Below the pieces are notes generated by a model. The model made no database searches and was not told the origin of the DNA. It was given only the letters and a program-made list of their open reading frames with translations. Below, one piece after another: positions 1 through 5,015 of a DNA stretch of 5,843 bases (position 1 is its first letter; each line of letters opens with the position of its first letter). The translations under genes and the position numbers were made by a program. Location of the stretch: assembly GCA_018897415.1 (NCBI GenBank), contig JAHIKR010000014.1, forward strand, positions 1 to 5,843, read 5' to 3'. Source of the DNA: Pseudomonadota bacterium. Its GTDB lineage: Bacteria > Desulfobacterota > Desulfobacteria > Desulfobacterales > ETH-SRB1.

Positions 1-660
1 CTTGAAGACCAGATCGCTTCTATATATAAAAACAGAGTTAACATGAAATCAGGTGGATCAATTGTAATAGAACAAACCGAAGCTTTAGTCGCCATAGATG
101 TTAATTCGGGCAAAGCAACCCAAAAAAAATCTGTCGAAGAAACTGCTTTACAGACCAACATTGAAGCAGCCGAAGAAATTGCCCGTCAATTGCGGTTGCG
201 AGATCTGGGCGGTCTTATTGTGCTGGATTTCATTGACATGAAAGGCCAAAAGCACAAATCAGAAGTAGAAGGAACATTAAAAAACCATTTAAAGATAGAT
301 AAAGCAAAAACAAAAGTCGGAAAAATTTCTAAATTTGGCTTGATGGAAATGTCGAGGCAACGAATCAGGCCATCTATTGAATACAGCGGTTTTGAAGCTT
401 GCAGATATTGCCATGGCAAAGGCATGACTCCATCTCCCGAAACTTTGGCTCTTGCTTTTTTGAGAAAACTCAGTATCGAAACTCTAAAAGAAGAATGTCC
501 CAATGTAACAGGCATAGTACCTGTTGAGGTAGCTGACTACATTTTGAATAATAAAAGAAAAGAAATAATTGACCTTGAGTTAAGGCGTAATCTTTCAATA
601 TCGATAAAAAGCGACAGCACCTTGTTTCTCGGAGATAGCAAGATCATAAGTTCAAAATAG
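1..660 (+). CDS. rng: Ribonuclease E/G, C-terminal part (5' end outside window)
   Basis: This endoribonuclease cleaves single-stranded RNA in rRNA maturation and mRNA turnover in the cytoplasm. The frame is open from base 1, so the gene begins upstream; 219 residues are present. The sequence shows the DNase I-like catalytic core: TEALVAIDVNSGK with Asp at window residue 33 and VLDFIDM with Asp at residue 76. The spacing of 43 equals that of D303 and D346, the metal-binding catalytic pair of E. coli RNase E. The zinc-link motif CRYC follows at residues 134-137, again at the expected distance (58 from the second Asp, as for C404). The protein stops soon after the small C-terminal domain, with no long disordered scaffold tail, so it resembles RNase G or a short RNase E rather than the E. 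coli RNase E degradosome form. The internal ATG at 43 is not the start, because homology continues upstream of it. The family call is very secure; the choice of G over E is a convention. Confidence 0.96.
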   Translation, partial: LEDQIASIYKNRVNMKSGGSIVIEQTEALVAIDVNSGKATQKKSVEETALQTNIEAAEEIARQLRLRDLGGLIVLDFIDMKGQKHKSEVEGTLKNHLKIDKAKTKVGKISKFGLMEMSRQRIRPSIEYSGFEACRYCHGKGMTPSPETLALAFLRKLSIETLKEECPNVTGIVPVEVADYILNNKRKEIIDLELRRNLSISIKSDSTLFLGDSKIISSK

Positions 661-665
661 AACCT

Positions 666-740
666 GTTATGTTGACCAGGGCTATGTCATTTTCATTGAC
701 AAACTGGTAACATAGCAAATTTCTTGCTTAATTTGTTTTT
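666..740 (+). terminator. Hairpin after rng, possible weak terminator
   Basis: Bases 666-679 pair with 704-716 to give about 13 bp with one bulged G (674) and one G-U pair. Inside the loop, 685-689 pairs with 697-701. A small 5-bp hairpin (714-718 with 724-728) follows, then a T-rich stretch ending in six Ts at 735-740. The position just after the rng stop fits a transcription end. However, the T run is separated from the large stem by about 18 bases, so this is not a textbook intrinsic terminator and may instead be a processing or mRNA-stability structure. Confidence 0.35.
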
Positions 741-770
741 TATAAATTCGAAATTCGAAACACGAAATTC

Positions 771-882
771 GAAACCCTGGCCCAGACCGTGTCTACAGAT
801 TAGTGGACTGATTCCCTGGCTTAAACCGTAAAGTGCGGTACATACCAGGGCAGGCTAGCACGTAGCACCAGGGCGGGCAAAT
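771..882. repeat. Module A, copy 1
   Basis: A GC-rich block of 112 bases matches 4067-4178 at 106 of 112 positions without a gap. It contains nested symmetrical boxes: CCCTGG at 775-780 and 814-819, and its complement CCAGGG at 845-850 and 868-873. Inside, ACCG (825-828) pairs with CGGT (836-839). AGAC/GTCT (784-787, 791-794) makes a further small hairpin. It ends in GGGCGGGCAAAT, whose GCGGGCA faces TGCCCGC at the start of module B. Confidence 0.85.
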
Positions 883-973
883 ACGAATGTTCCAAATTCT
901 AAATTCAGAACAAATGATATTTTCGAAGACCCTGATAAATATTGTGTAACTGTCTGTAAAGTTTTGGTCATTT

Positions 974-1081
974 GACCTGCCCGCAATGCCTATGCGTAGA
1001 TTCATCGCAGTCATGAAAAGTCAATACTATGCCACGTTTATTATTCTGTCCTTGAGCACGCTGCATGGCAGGCGGGTATTC
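974..1081. repeat. Module B, copy 1
   Basis: Three segments match 4296-4404: 974-990 is identical (17 of 17), 1010-1031 is identical (22 of 22), and 1032-1081 matches at 43 of 50. The 19 bases between the first two are not conserved. The ends can pair: CCTGCC (976-981) with GGCAGG (1067-1072) and ATGC (986-989) with GCAT (1063-1066), with CGCA bulged on the left. The same pairing is intact in copy 2, so the block can fold as a closed stem in both. Confidence 0.8.
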
Positions 1082-1230
1082 GAATTTTGATATTGTTTCG
1101 GATTTCGATATTCGGATTTCGCATTTAGTCTTATTGAAAATACTTCTAATTGACTAAGTTGGAATCTACTTTGACGTTTTCCTGTTATATTGATACCCTT
1201 TATTGATTATTGTATCAGGGCAAAAAAATT

Positions 1231-1992
1231 ATGCATAAAAAAAATGTAGCTGGATCAAATAAGATTGCTGTCATTATTATAACCTGTGCCATTTCTGCTG
1301 CAATAGCTGTAGCAGGTTTATTTCTAATGCAGAAGAAAGTCACCGGGCCTGTTGAAAAAAACTTGTCAGAAAAAGTTCATGTTTCTATAAAATCACAGAC
1401 TGTAATAGACTACAACAAGCTGGAAAAAGATAAAGAGACTCAAATACTTACCCAAAAGCGTAAAACAGAATATGGAATAGAAAAAGGTCTTGATATTATC
1501 GTAAAATCTGATGAATCACTTAAAATAGGTGATTCGATAGTTCCCATGCAGGAAATTCTGGACAAGATACGTATTAAAAGCGGTGATGTTGTTGAAAAGG
1601 ATATAGGGGGACTAAGCGGGTCAGATGAGAGGATAAGTGCGTTCGGAATATATGTGGTCAAACCTGAAGACAACATTTGGAATATACACTTTAATTTTTT
1701 AAAGGACTACTTTGATCACAAGGGAATTGCCCTTTCTCCACTTGCTGACGAGCCAGACAGAAGGGGCTTCAGTTCAGGAGTCGGCAAAATCTTAAAATTT
1801 TCCGAAAAAATTGTTACCATTTACAACATCAAAGAACGCAAAATCGCTGTAGATATTAACCTGATATATCCTTTAAGCAAAGTTGTTGTTTATAATATGG
1901 ACCGGATTTTTGCTCTTTTGGACCGGATTGATTACAATAATGCAAACCGCATCCAGTTTGACGGAGAAACTCTCTGGATAAATAGTGATTAG
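1231..1992 (+). CDS. Membrane-anchored protein of unknown function
   Basis: I do not recognise this family. The product of 253 residues has a short basic N-terminus (HKKN...K), one hydrophobic segment at about residues 12-33, then a basic stop (QKK) and a hydrophilic remainder. This predicts an inner-membrane anchor with the rest in the periplasm. A charged region rich in K and E lies near residues 40-85. At about 141-161, YVVKPEDNIWNIHFNFLKDYF loosely recalls a LysM start (V-x-P-x-D-x-I-W-x-I), which would suggest a cell-wall role, but this is weak. ATG at 1231 is chosen because AGGG at 1217-1220 lies 10 bases ahead. An in-frame TTG at 1210 would add seven residues but would place that ribosome site inside the gene. 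The last two codons and the stop fall in the 7-bp repeat array that begins at 1984. purB follows after 93 bases on the same strand, so co-transcription is plausible. Confidence 0.8.
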   Translation: MHKKNVAGSNKIAVIIITCAISAAIAVAGLFLMQKKVTGPVEKNLSEKVHVSIKSQTVIDYNKLEKDKETQILTQKRKTEYGIEKGLDIIVKSDESLKIGDSIVPMQEILDKIRIKSGDVVEKDIGGLSGSDERISAFGIYVVKPEDNIWNIHFNFLKDYFDHKGIALSPLADEPDRRGFSSGVGKILKFSEKIVTIYNIKERKIAVDINLIYPLSKVVVYNMDRIFALLDRIDYNNANRIQFDGETLWINSD

Positions 1993-2064
1993 TGGTCAGT
2001 GGTTTGTTGTCAGTTGTTTGCTCGTTACAAGTTTCAAACCACTGACCACTGACCACCGACCACT
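1984..2064. repeat. Inverted 7-bp repeat array (AGTGGTC type)
   Basis: The left side is a degenerate tandem array of heptads (AGTGATT, AGTGGTC, AGTGGTT, TGTTGTC, AGTTGTT). The right side is 3.7 copies of CCACTGA (2039-2064), the complement of the same unit. The arms 1991-2006 and 2035-2050 are a perfect 16-bp inverted repeat around a 28-base loop. The array covers the stop codon of the upstream gene (1990-1992) and ends 7 bases before the purB ribosome site (GGAG, 2071-2074). No T run follows, so it is not a classic terminator; it could act as an mRNA-stability element. Confidence 0.85.
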
Positions 2065-2085
2065 AAAATTGGAGTAGAGCAACAG

Positions 2086-3387
2086 ATGATAAAACGATAT
2101 ACAAGAAGTATTATGGGCGATATCTGGACTGATGAAAACAAGTATAATACATGGCTAAAAGTTGAAATATTAACCTGTGAAGCCATGGCACAAAACGGAA
2201 TGATTCCCAAAAAAGCGTTTAAAACCATAAAGAAAAAAGCTGGTTTCTCTGTTAAAAGAATAGAAGAAATAGAAGCTGAGACCAAACATGATGTAATAGC
2301 CTTTCTGACAAATGTTGCTGAAAATGTCGGGCCTGACTCGAGATATATCCACATGGGGCTGACATCTTCCGACATTCTTGATACAAGCATGGCATATCTT
2401 CTCAAAAAAGCGGGAAAAATTATCATAAAAGACTGCGAAAACCTATTAAATATAATTAAGAAAAGAGCCTTTGAACACAGGGATACCGTTATGGTCGGAA
2501 GATCGCACGGAATCCATGCAGAACCAATTACCTTTGGACTAAAATTGGCGGTCTGGTATGATGAAATGCAGCGCAACAGAAAAAGATTTGAGCGCGCTGT
2601 CGAAAACATCAGTTTCGGTCAATTTTCAGGAGCTGTTGGCACCTTCGCCAATATTCCACCTGAAATTGAAGAATATGTTTGCAAAAAACTGGGGCTCAAA
2701 CCAGCTCCTGCTTCAACGCAAATCATTCAACGAGACCGATATGCAGAATATTTCACAGTGTTAGCTATAATGGCATCTTCAATCGAAAAGATGGCGCTTG
2801 AAATTAGGCACTTGCAAAGAACGGAAGTTCTTGAGGCAGAAGAGTATTTTTCAAAAGGGCAGAAAGGTTCTTCAGCCATGCCTCACAAGAGGAATCCAAT
2901 AGGATCAGAAAACCTTTGCGGCCTCGCACGGATCATCAGGTCTAATGCTATGGCTGCTTTGGAGAACATTCCTCTCTGGCATGAAAGGGATATAAGCCAT
3001 TCATCTGTCGAAAGAATAATTGCCCCGGACAGTACAATACTTGTTGATTACATGCTAAACAGGCTAAAGGGCTTGATTAATAATCTTATTGTATATCCAA
3101 AAAGAATGGAAAAAAATCTCCATATGCTGAATGGTCTTATCTTTTCTCAACAGATACTTCTTGCGCTTGCCGAATCAGGAGTAACCCGTGAAGAGGCATA
3201 TAAAATGGTTCAGAGGCAGGCAATGCGTGTATGGAAAGAAAAAAAGTCTTTTAAGGATCTGATAAAGAAAGATAAAAATATATGTGCTTATCTAAGCAAG
3301 AAAAAAATTGAAGAAATATTTGACGTTAACTATCATTTAAAGTATATCGGCATAATTTTCGACCGTGTATTTGGAAATGAAAACTAA
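2086..3387 (+). CDS. purB: Adenylosuccinate lyase
   Basis: This cytosolic enzyme of purine synthesis splits SAICAR to AICAR plus fumarate and adenylosuccinate to AMP plus fumarate. The product is 433 residues, the length of the short Bacillus-type PurB. The fumarase/aspartase superfamily signature GSSAMPHKRNP is at 261-271, with the catalytic-loop serine at S262. Active-site histidines are in place: H68 (TKHD), H89 (YIHMGLTSSD) and H141 (RSHGIHAEP), all matching the B. subtilis numbering. The N-terminal RYTRSIMGDIWTDENKYNTWLKVE is also typical. The ATG has GGAG (2071-2074) 11 bases upstream. The 7-bp inverted array lies immediately ahead of that site and could influence translation. The stop overlaps the next gene by 11 bases. 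No other purine genes are in the window. I see no truncation or missing key residue. Confidence 0.97.
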   Translation: MIKRYTRSIMGDIWTDENKYNTWLKVEILTCEAMAQNGMIPKKAFKTIKKKAGFSVKRIEEIEAETKHDVIAFLTNVAENVGPDSRYIHMGLTSSDILDTSMAYLLKKAGKIIIKDCENLLNIIKKRAFEHRDTVMVGRSHGIHAEPITFGLKLAVWYDEMQRNRKRFERAVENISFGQFSGAVGTFANIPPEIEEYVCKKLGLKPAPASTQIIQRDRYAEYFTVLAIMASSIEKMALEIRHLQRTEVLEAEEYFSKGQKGSSAMPHKRNPIGSENLCGLARIIRSNAMAALENIPLWHERDISHSSVERIIAPDSTILVDYMLNRLKGLINNLIVYPKRMEKNLHMLNGLIFSQQILLALAESGVTREEAYKMVQRQAMRVWKEKKSFKDLIKKDKNICAYLSKKKIEEIFDVNYHLKYIGIIFDRVFGNEN

Positions 3388-4099
3388 CCATTACATACTT
3401 CTCTTAAAAAGTATCTTGCTGATAGTTATCCTTGCGGTATATCAAGGATGTCAAATTGTCTCATCAATCAAACAACTTGAAGCTTCATCCGATCCTTACC
3501 AGGGAGGCACCTACAAAGCAGTACTAATGAAATGGACGAGTGAAGCCCGCATATATAGAGGTCTTGATCTTGAGCTAATGACTTCAGCTACCTTCAAATC
3601 ACCTGAATTCAGAGAGGCCTATGTAGACGAGTATGATAGGGCCTATAATCCTAGTAGGGAAGAAAAGGAAAAACTTATAAAAGATCAAAAAGAAGCCTCT
3701 TTAATATACAACGATTTTATAATGGCTGCATACGTGCCGAATAAAAAATGGAATGACTTCAATAAAAAAGATTCTATATGGGGAATACATCTTAACGTAG
3801 GCAATGAAAAAAAGATAAAACCGCTTGAGATAAGGAAAATTAAAAAGATTGATGCGGTAATTACTCACTTTTTCCCATATATTAACACCTGGAAATCAGT
3901 TTATCTCGTCAGATTCCCGGTAAAATTGCCGGGAACTGACAAAAATATAATTGATGATGCGTGCTCAAATATAAAAATTGTAATTACAGGCGTGCTCGGT
4001 ACTACTGAAATGGTCTGGAACATAACCCGGATAAACCGGAAATCCGAAGCACAAAATTCGAAACTCGAAACCCTGGCCCAGACTGTGTCTACAGATTAG
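3377..4099 (+). CDS. Probable exported lipoprotein of unknown function, repeat-derived tail
   Basis: I cannot name a function. From ATG 3377 the product is 240 residues. It starts with a lipoprotein-like signal: basic N-region, hydrophobic run at about 7-21, then YQGC with cysteine 25 as the possible lipidated residue. The -1 Gly fits a lipobox but Tyr at -3 is unusual, so the anchor is probable, not certain. The mature part is mixed and charged, with conserved-looking stretches such as SPEFREAYVDEYDRAY, KKWNDFNKKDSIWGIHL and HFFPYINTWKSVYLVRFP. The pattern recalls a conserved uncharacterised family in Desulfobacterota (from memory, unsearched). The start overlaps purB by 11 bases, suggesting translational coupling. 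A GTG at 3365 would add four residues but has no better ribosome site and makes a worse signal peptide. The natural domain seems to end near VLGTTEMVWNI; residues from about 221 and the stop are encoded by mosaic repeat copy 2. Confidence 0.8.
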   Translation: MKTNHYILLLKSILLIVILAVYQGCQIVSSIKQLEASSDPYQGGTYKAVLMKWTSEARIYRGLDLELMTSATFKSPEFREAYVDEYDRAYNPSREEKEKLIKDQKEASLIYNDFIMAAYVPNKKWNDFNKKDSIWGIHLNVGNEKKIKPLEIRKIKKIDAVITHFFPYINTWKSVYLVRFPVKLPGTDKNIIDDACSNIKIVITGVLGTTEMVWNITRINRKSEAQNSKLETLAQTVSTD

Positions 4100-4178
4100 T
4101 AGACTGATTCCCTAGCTTAAACCGTAAAGTGCGGTACATACCAGAGCAAGATAGCACGTAGCACCAGGGCGGGCAAAT
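4067..4178. repeat. Module A, copy 2
   Basis: It matches 771-882 at 106 of 112 positions with no gap. All six differences are G or C in copy 1 and A or T here. Two fall in the inner CCCTGG/CCAGGG pair (here CCCTAG and CCAGAG) and disrupt pairing rather than compensate for each other. The outer CCCTGG (4071-4076) and CCAGGG (4164-4169) are kept. The TAG stop of the upstream gene (4097-4099) lies within the module. Confidence 0.85.
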
Positions 4179-4191
4179 CCAAATACTAAAT

Positions 4192-4219
4192 GTTCAAAAC
4201 AGTAGTAGCCGTTTTGAAC
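4192..4219. other. Perfect hairpin in the copy 2 spacer
   Basis: GTTCAAAAC (4192-4200) and GTTTTGAAC (4211-4219) are perfect 9-bp inverted arms around a 10-base loop. No T run follows. Nothing equivalent is present in the copy 1 spacer, so it belongs to the variable part of the element. Confidence 0.6.
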
Positions 4220-4295
4220 GCGATTAAATCTGCCTTCGGCGGATATTGTTGTTTTTGATTTTGAATTTTTGTCATTCGATATTGTTTCGGATTTC

Positions 4296-4404
4296 GACCT
4301 GCCCGCAATGCCCTATTTTTGGATTAATGGCTGTCATGAAAAGTCAATACTATGACATGGTTATTATTCCGTCCATGAGCATGTTGCATGGCAGGCGGGT
4401 ATTC
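4296..4404. repeat. Module B, copy 2
   Basis: It matches 974-1081: 82 of the 89 positions outside a non-conserved 20-base segment (4313-4332; 19 bases in copy 1). The terminal pairing CCTGCC-ATGC with GCAT-GGCAGG is unchanged. It is preceded directly by a TTGTTTCGGATTTCG linker, which in copy 1 lies on the other side of module B. Confidence 0.8.
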
Positions 4405-4493
4405 ATATTTCGAATTTATTTTCTACCAGAAAAAACACGAATTTTAGAGCTAAGAAACTAAACTCTGTATAAACAATAATTTTTTTAAAACAT

Positions 4494-4498
4494 GGAGG
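4494..4498 (+). promoter_or_regulatory. Ribosome binding site of yajC
   Basis: GGAGG lies 6 bases before TTG 4505. It is the best Shine-Dalgarno sequence in the window. It fixes the TTG as the start, because the next in-frame ATG (4526) would be 27 bases away from it. Confidence 0.8.
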
Positions 4499-4504
4499 TT
4501 AATT

Positions 4505-4855
4505 TTGATTAGTATAGCATATGCGATGGGACAAAGCGGAGCAGCGGGCGGACAATCAGGCGGGTTTACAGCATTTATACCCCTAATTATTATGTTTGCC
4601 ATATTCTATTTTCTGCTCATCCGGCCCCAACAGAAAAAAAGTAAAGCACATCGTGAAATGATAAGTACTCTAAAAAAAGGTGACCGCGTAGTAACAAGCG
4701 GAGGTATTCATGGAAGAATTATTAGTACAGATGATACAACATTAACATTGGAAATAGCAGATAGAGTACGAATAAAAATAAACCGCGGGAATATAGCTGC
4801 ACTGAATCAACCTTCCCCGCAATCCCAGCCATCTGTTGAGAACAAGGCTGATTAA
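4505..4855 (+). CDS. yajC: Sec translocon accessory subunit YajC
   Basis: YajC is a small inner-membrane protein that associates with SecD-SecF and the SecYEG channel during protein export and membrane insertion. The product is 116 residues, normal for the family. A Gly/Ser/Gln-rich N-terminus (residues 9-20) precedes one membrane helix at about 22-39 (FTAFIPLIIMFAIFYFLLI). The family hallmark RPQQKKSKAH follows at 40-49, then the cytoplasmic domain with LKKGDRVVTSGGIHGRI at 56-72. The tail is short and rich in Pro, Gln and Ser. Translation starts at TTG 4505, supported by GGAGG 6 bases upstream. secD follows 160 bases later, the usual yajC-secD order, but a 7-bp inverted array lies between them. 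Upstream is repeat-derived sequence, so any promoter must lie in or next to the mosaic element. Confidence 0.96.
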   Translation: MISIAYAMGQSGAAGGQSGGFTAFIPLIIMFAIFYFLLIRPQQKKSKAHREMISTLKKGDRVVTSGGIHGRIISTDDTTLTLEIADRVRIKINRGNIAALNQPSPQSQPSVENKAD

Positions 4856-4860
4856 TTCGT

Positions 4861-4922
4861 TAGGTGGATAGGCTGAAGACTGTCAAGGACCTTCGGACTT
4901 TAGCCTTCAGTCTATCCACCTA
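4861..4922. repeat. Inverted 7-bp repeat array (AGRCTGA type) between yajC and secD
   Basis: Arms 4861-4878 and 4905-4922 pair over 18 bp with a single G-U (4872 with 4911). The array is built of heptads: AGGCTGA and AGACTGT on the left, TCGGACT, TTAGCCT and TCAGTCT (the complement of the same unit) on the right, in continuous 7-base register. The loop contains C-TTCG-G at 4891-4896. No T run follows on either side. It begins 5 bases after the yajC stop, so it may modulate the ratio of yajC to secD mRNA. Confidence 0.85.
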
Positions 4923-5000
4923 TACTAGTTATTACAATTCAAAATCAAAACCCGAATTTGTTAAATAGTAAATATTCTTAATCCTTTTAGCTCTTTATTG

Positions 5001-5006
5001 AAAGGA
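5001..5006 (+). promoter_or_regulatory. Ribosome binding site of secD
   Basis: AAAGGA lies 9 bases before TTG 5016 but touches the in-frame ATG at 5007. Good spacing to the TTG and none to the ATG favours the TTG as the true start. Confidence 0.65.
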
Positions 5007-5015
5007 ATGTCCCCA

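Larger units (their letters stand above)
743..1127. repeat. Mosaic dispersed repeat, copy 1
   Basis: This fills most of the 570-base gap between rng and the next gene, and no credible ORF lies in it. Its parts in order are an AT-rich left end, module A (771-882), a 91-base spacer, module B (974-1081) and an AT-rich right end. Modules A and B recur in the same order and orientation at 4067-4178 and 4296-4404, while the spacer does not match. The outer ends 743-775 and 1095-1127 are imperfect inverted repeats of each other (27 of 33 positions match), made of TTCGAAA/TTTCGGA-type words. This resembles a non-autonomous, MITE-like or REP-like element, but no transposase is present and no target-site duplication is evident. 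The class is inferred; the repeat itself is seen directly. Confidence 0.85.
4037..4417. repeat. Mosaic dispersed repeat, copy 2
   Basis: This holds the same two modules, in the same order and orientation, as the copy at 743-1127: module A at 4067-4178, a 117-base spacer, then module B at 4296-4404. The AT-rich left end (4037-4066) is built of the same CGAAATTCGAAA words but in a shifted register. The spacer is unlike copy 1 and carries its own hairpin. The element begins inside the 3' end of the lipoprotein-like gene and occupies most of the 405-base gap before yajC. Small ORFs in it are not credible genes. Its outer limits are approximate. Confidence 0.85.

Noticed and set aside
771..882. 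Module A as an integron attC site, CRISPR repeat or tRNA-like gene
   Set aside because: No attC core-site motifs (GTTRRRY/RYYYAAC) in the right arrangement, no regularly spaced short repeats, and no cloverleaf or anticodon arm can be drawn.
793..1014. A 73-codon ORF on the minus strand in copy 1 of the mosaic repeat
   Set aside because: It spans module A, the variable spacer and part of module B, has no ribosome site I can support, and no equivalent long frame exists in copy 2.
1150..1217. Possible promoter and hairpin before the anchored protein gene: TTGACT (1150), TTGACG (1171), TGATAC/GTATCA arms (1191-1196, 1212-1217)
   Set aside because: Neither TTGAC box has a good -10 at 16-18 bases, and a 6-bp stem with a 15-base loop is too weak to call.
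2034..2609. A 191-codon minus-strand ORF opposite purB
   Set aside because: It is a shadow of the well-supported purB frame; its N-terminal end depends on purB codons and its C-terminal end on the heptad repeat.
1231..4036. Homology between the anchored protein (EDNIWNIHFN) and the lipoprotein (KDSIWGIHLN)
   Set aside because: The match is about ten residues with no similarity on either side, so chance is the simpler explanation.
4246..4461. A 71-codon ORF on the plus strand in copy 2 of the mosaic repeat
   Set aside because: It runs through the AT-rich spacer and module B. Module B of copy 1 does not preserve the frame as a gene, and the hydrophobic look comes from T-rich DNA.
4443..4473. 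Possible promoter before yajC (TTTAGA and TATAAA with TG ahead)
   Set aside because: The -35 match is poor and the spacer is 19 bases. In AT-rich repeat-derived DNA such matches are expected by chance.
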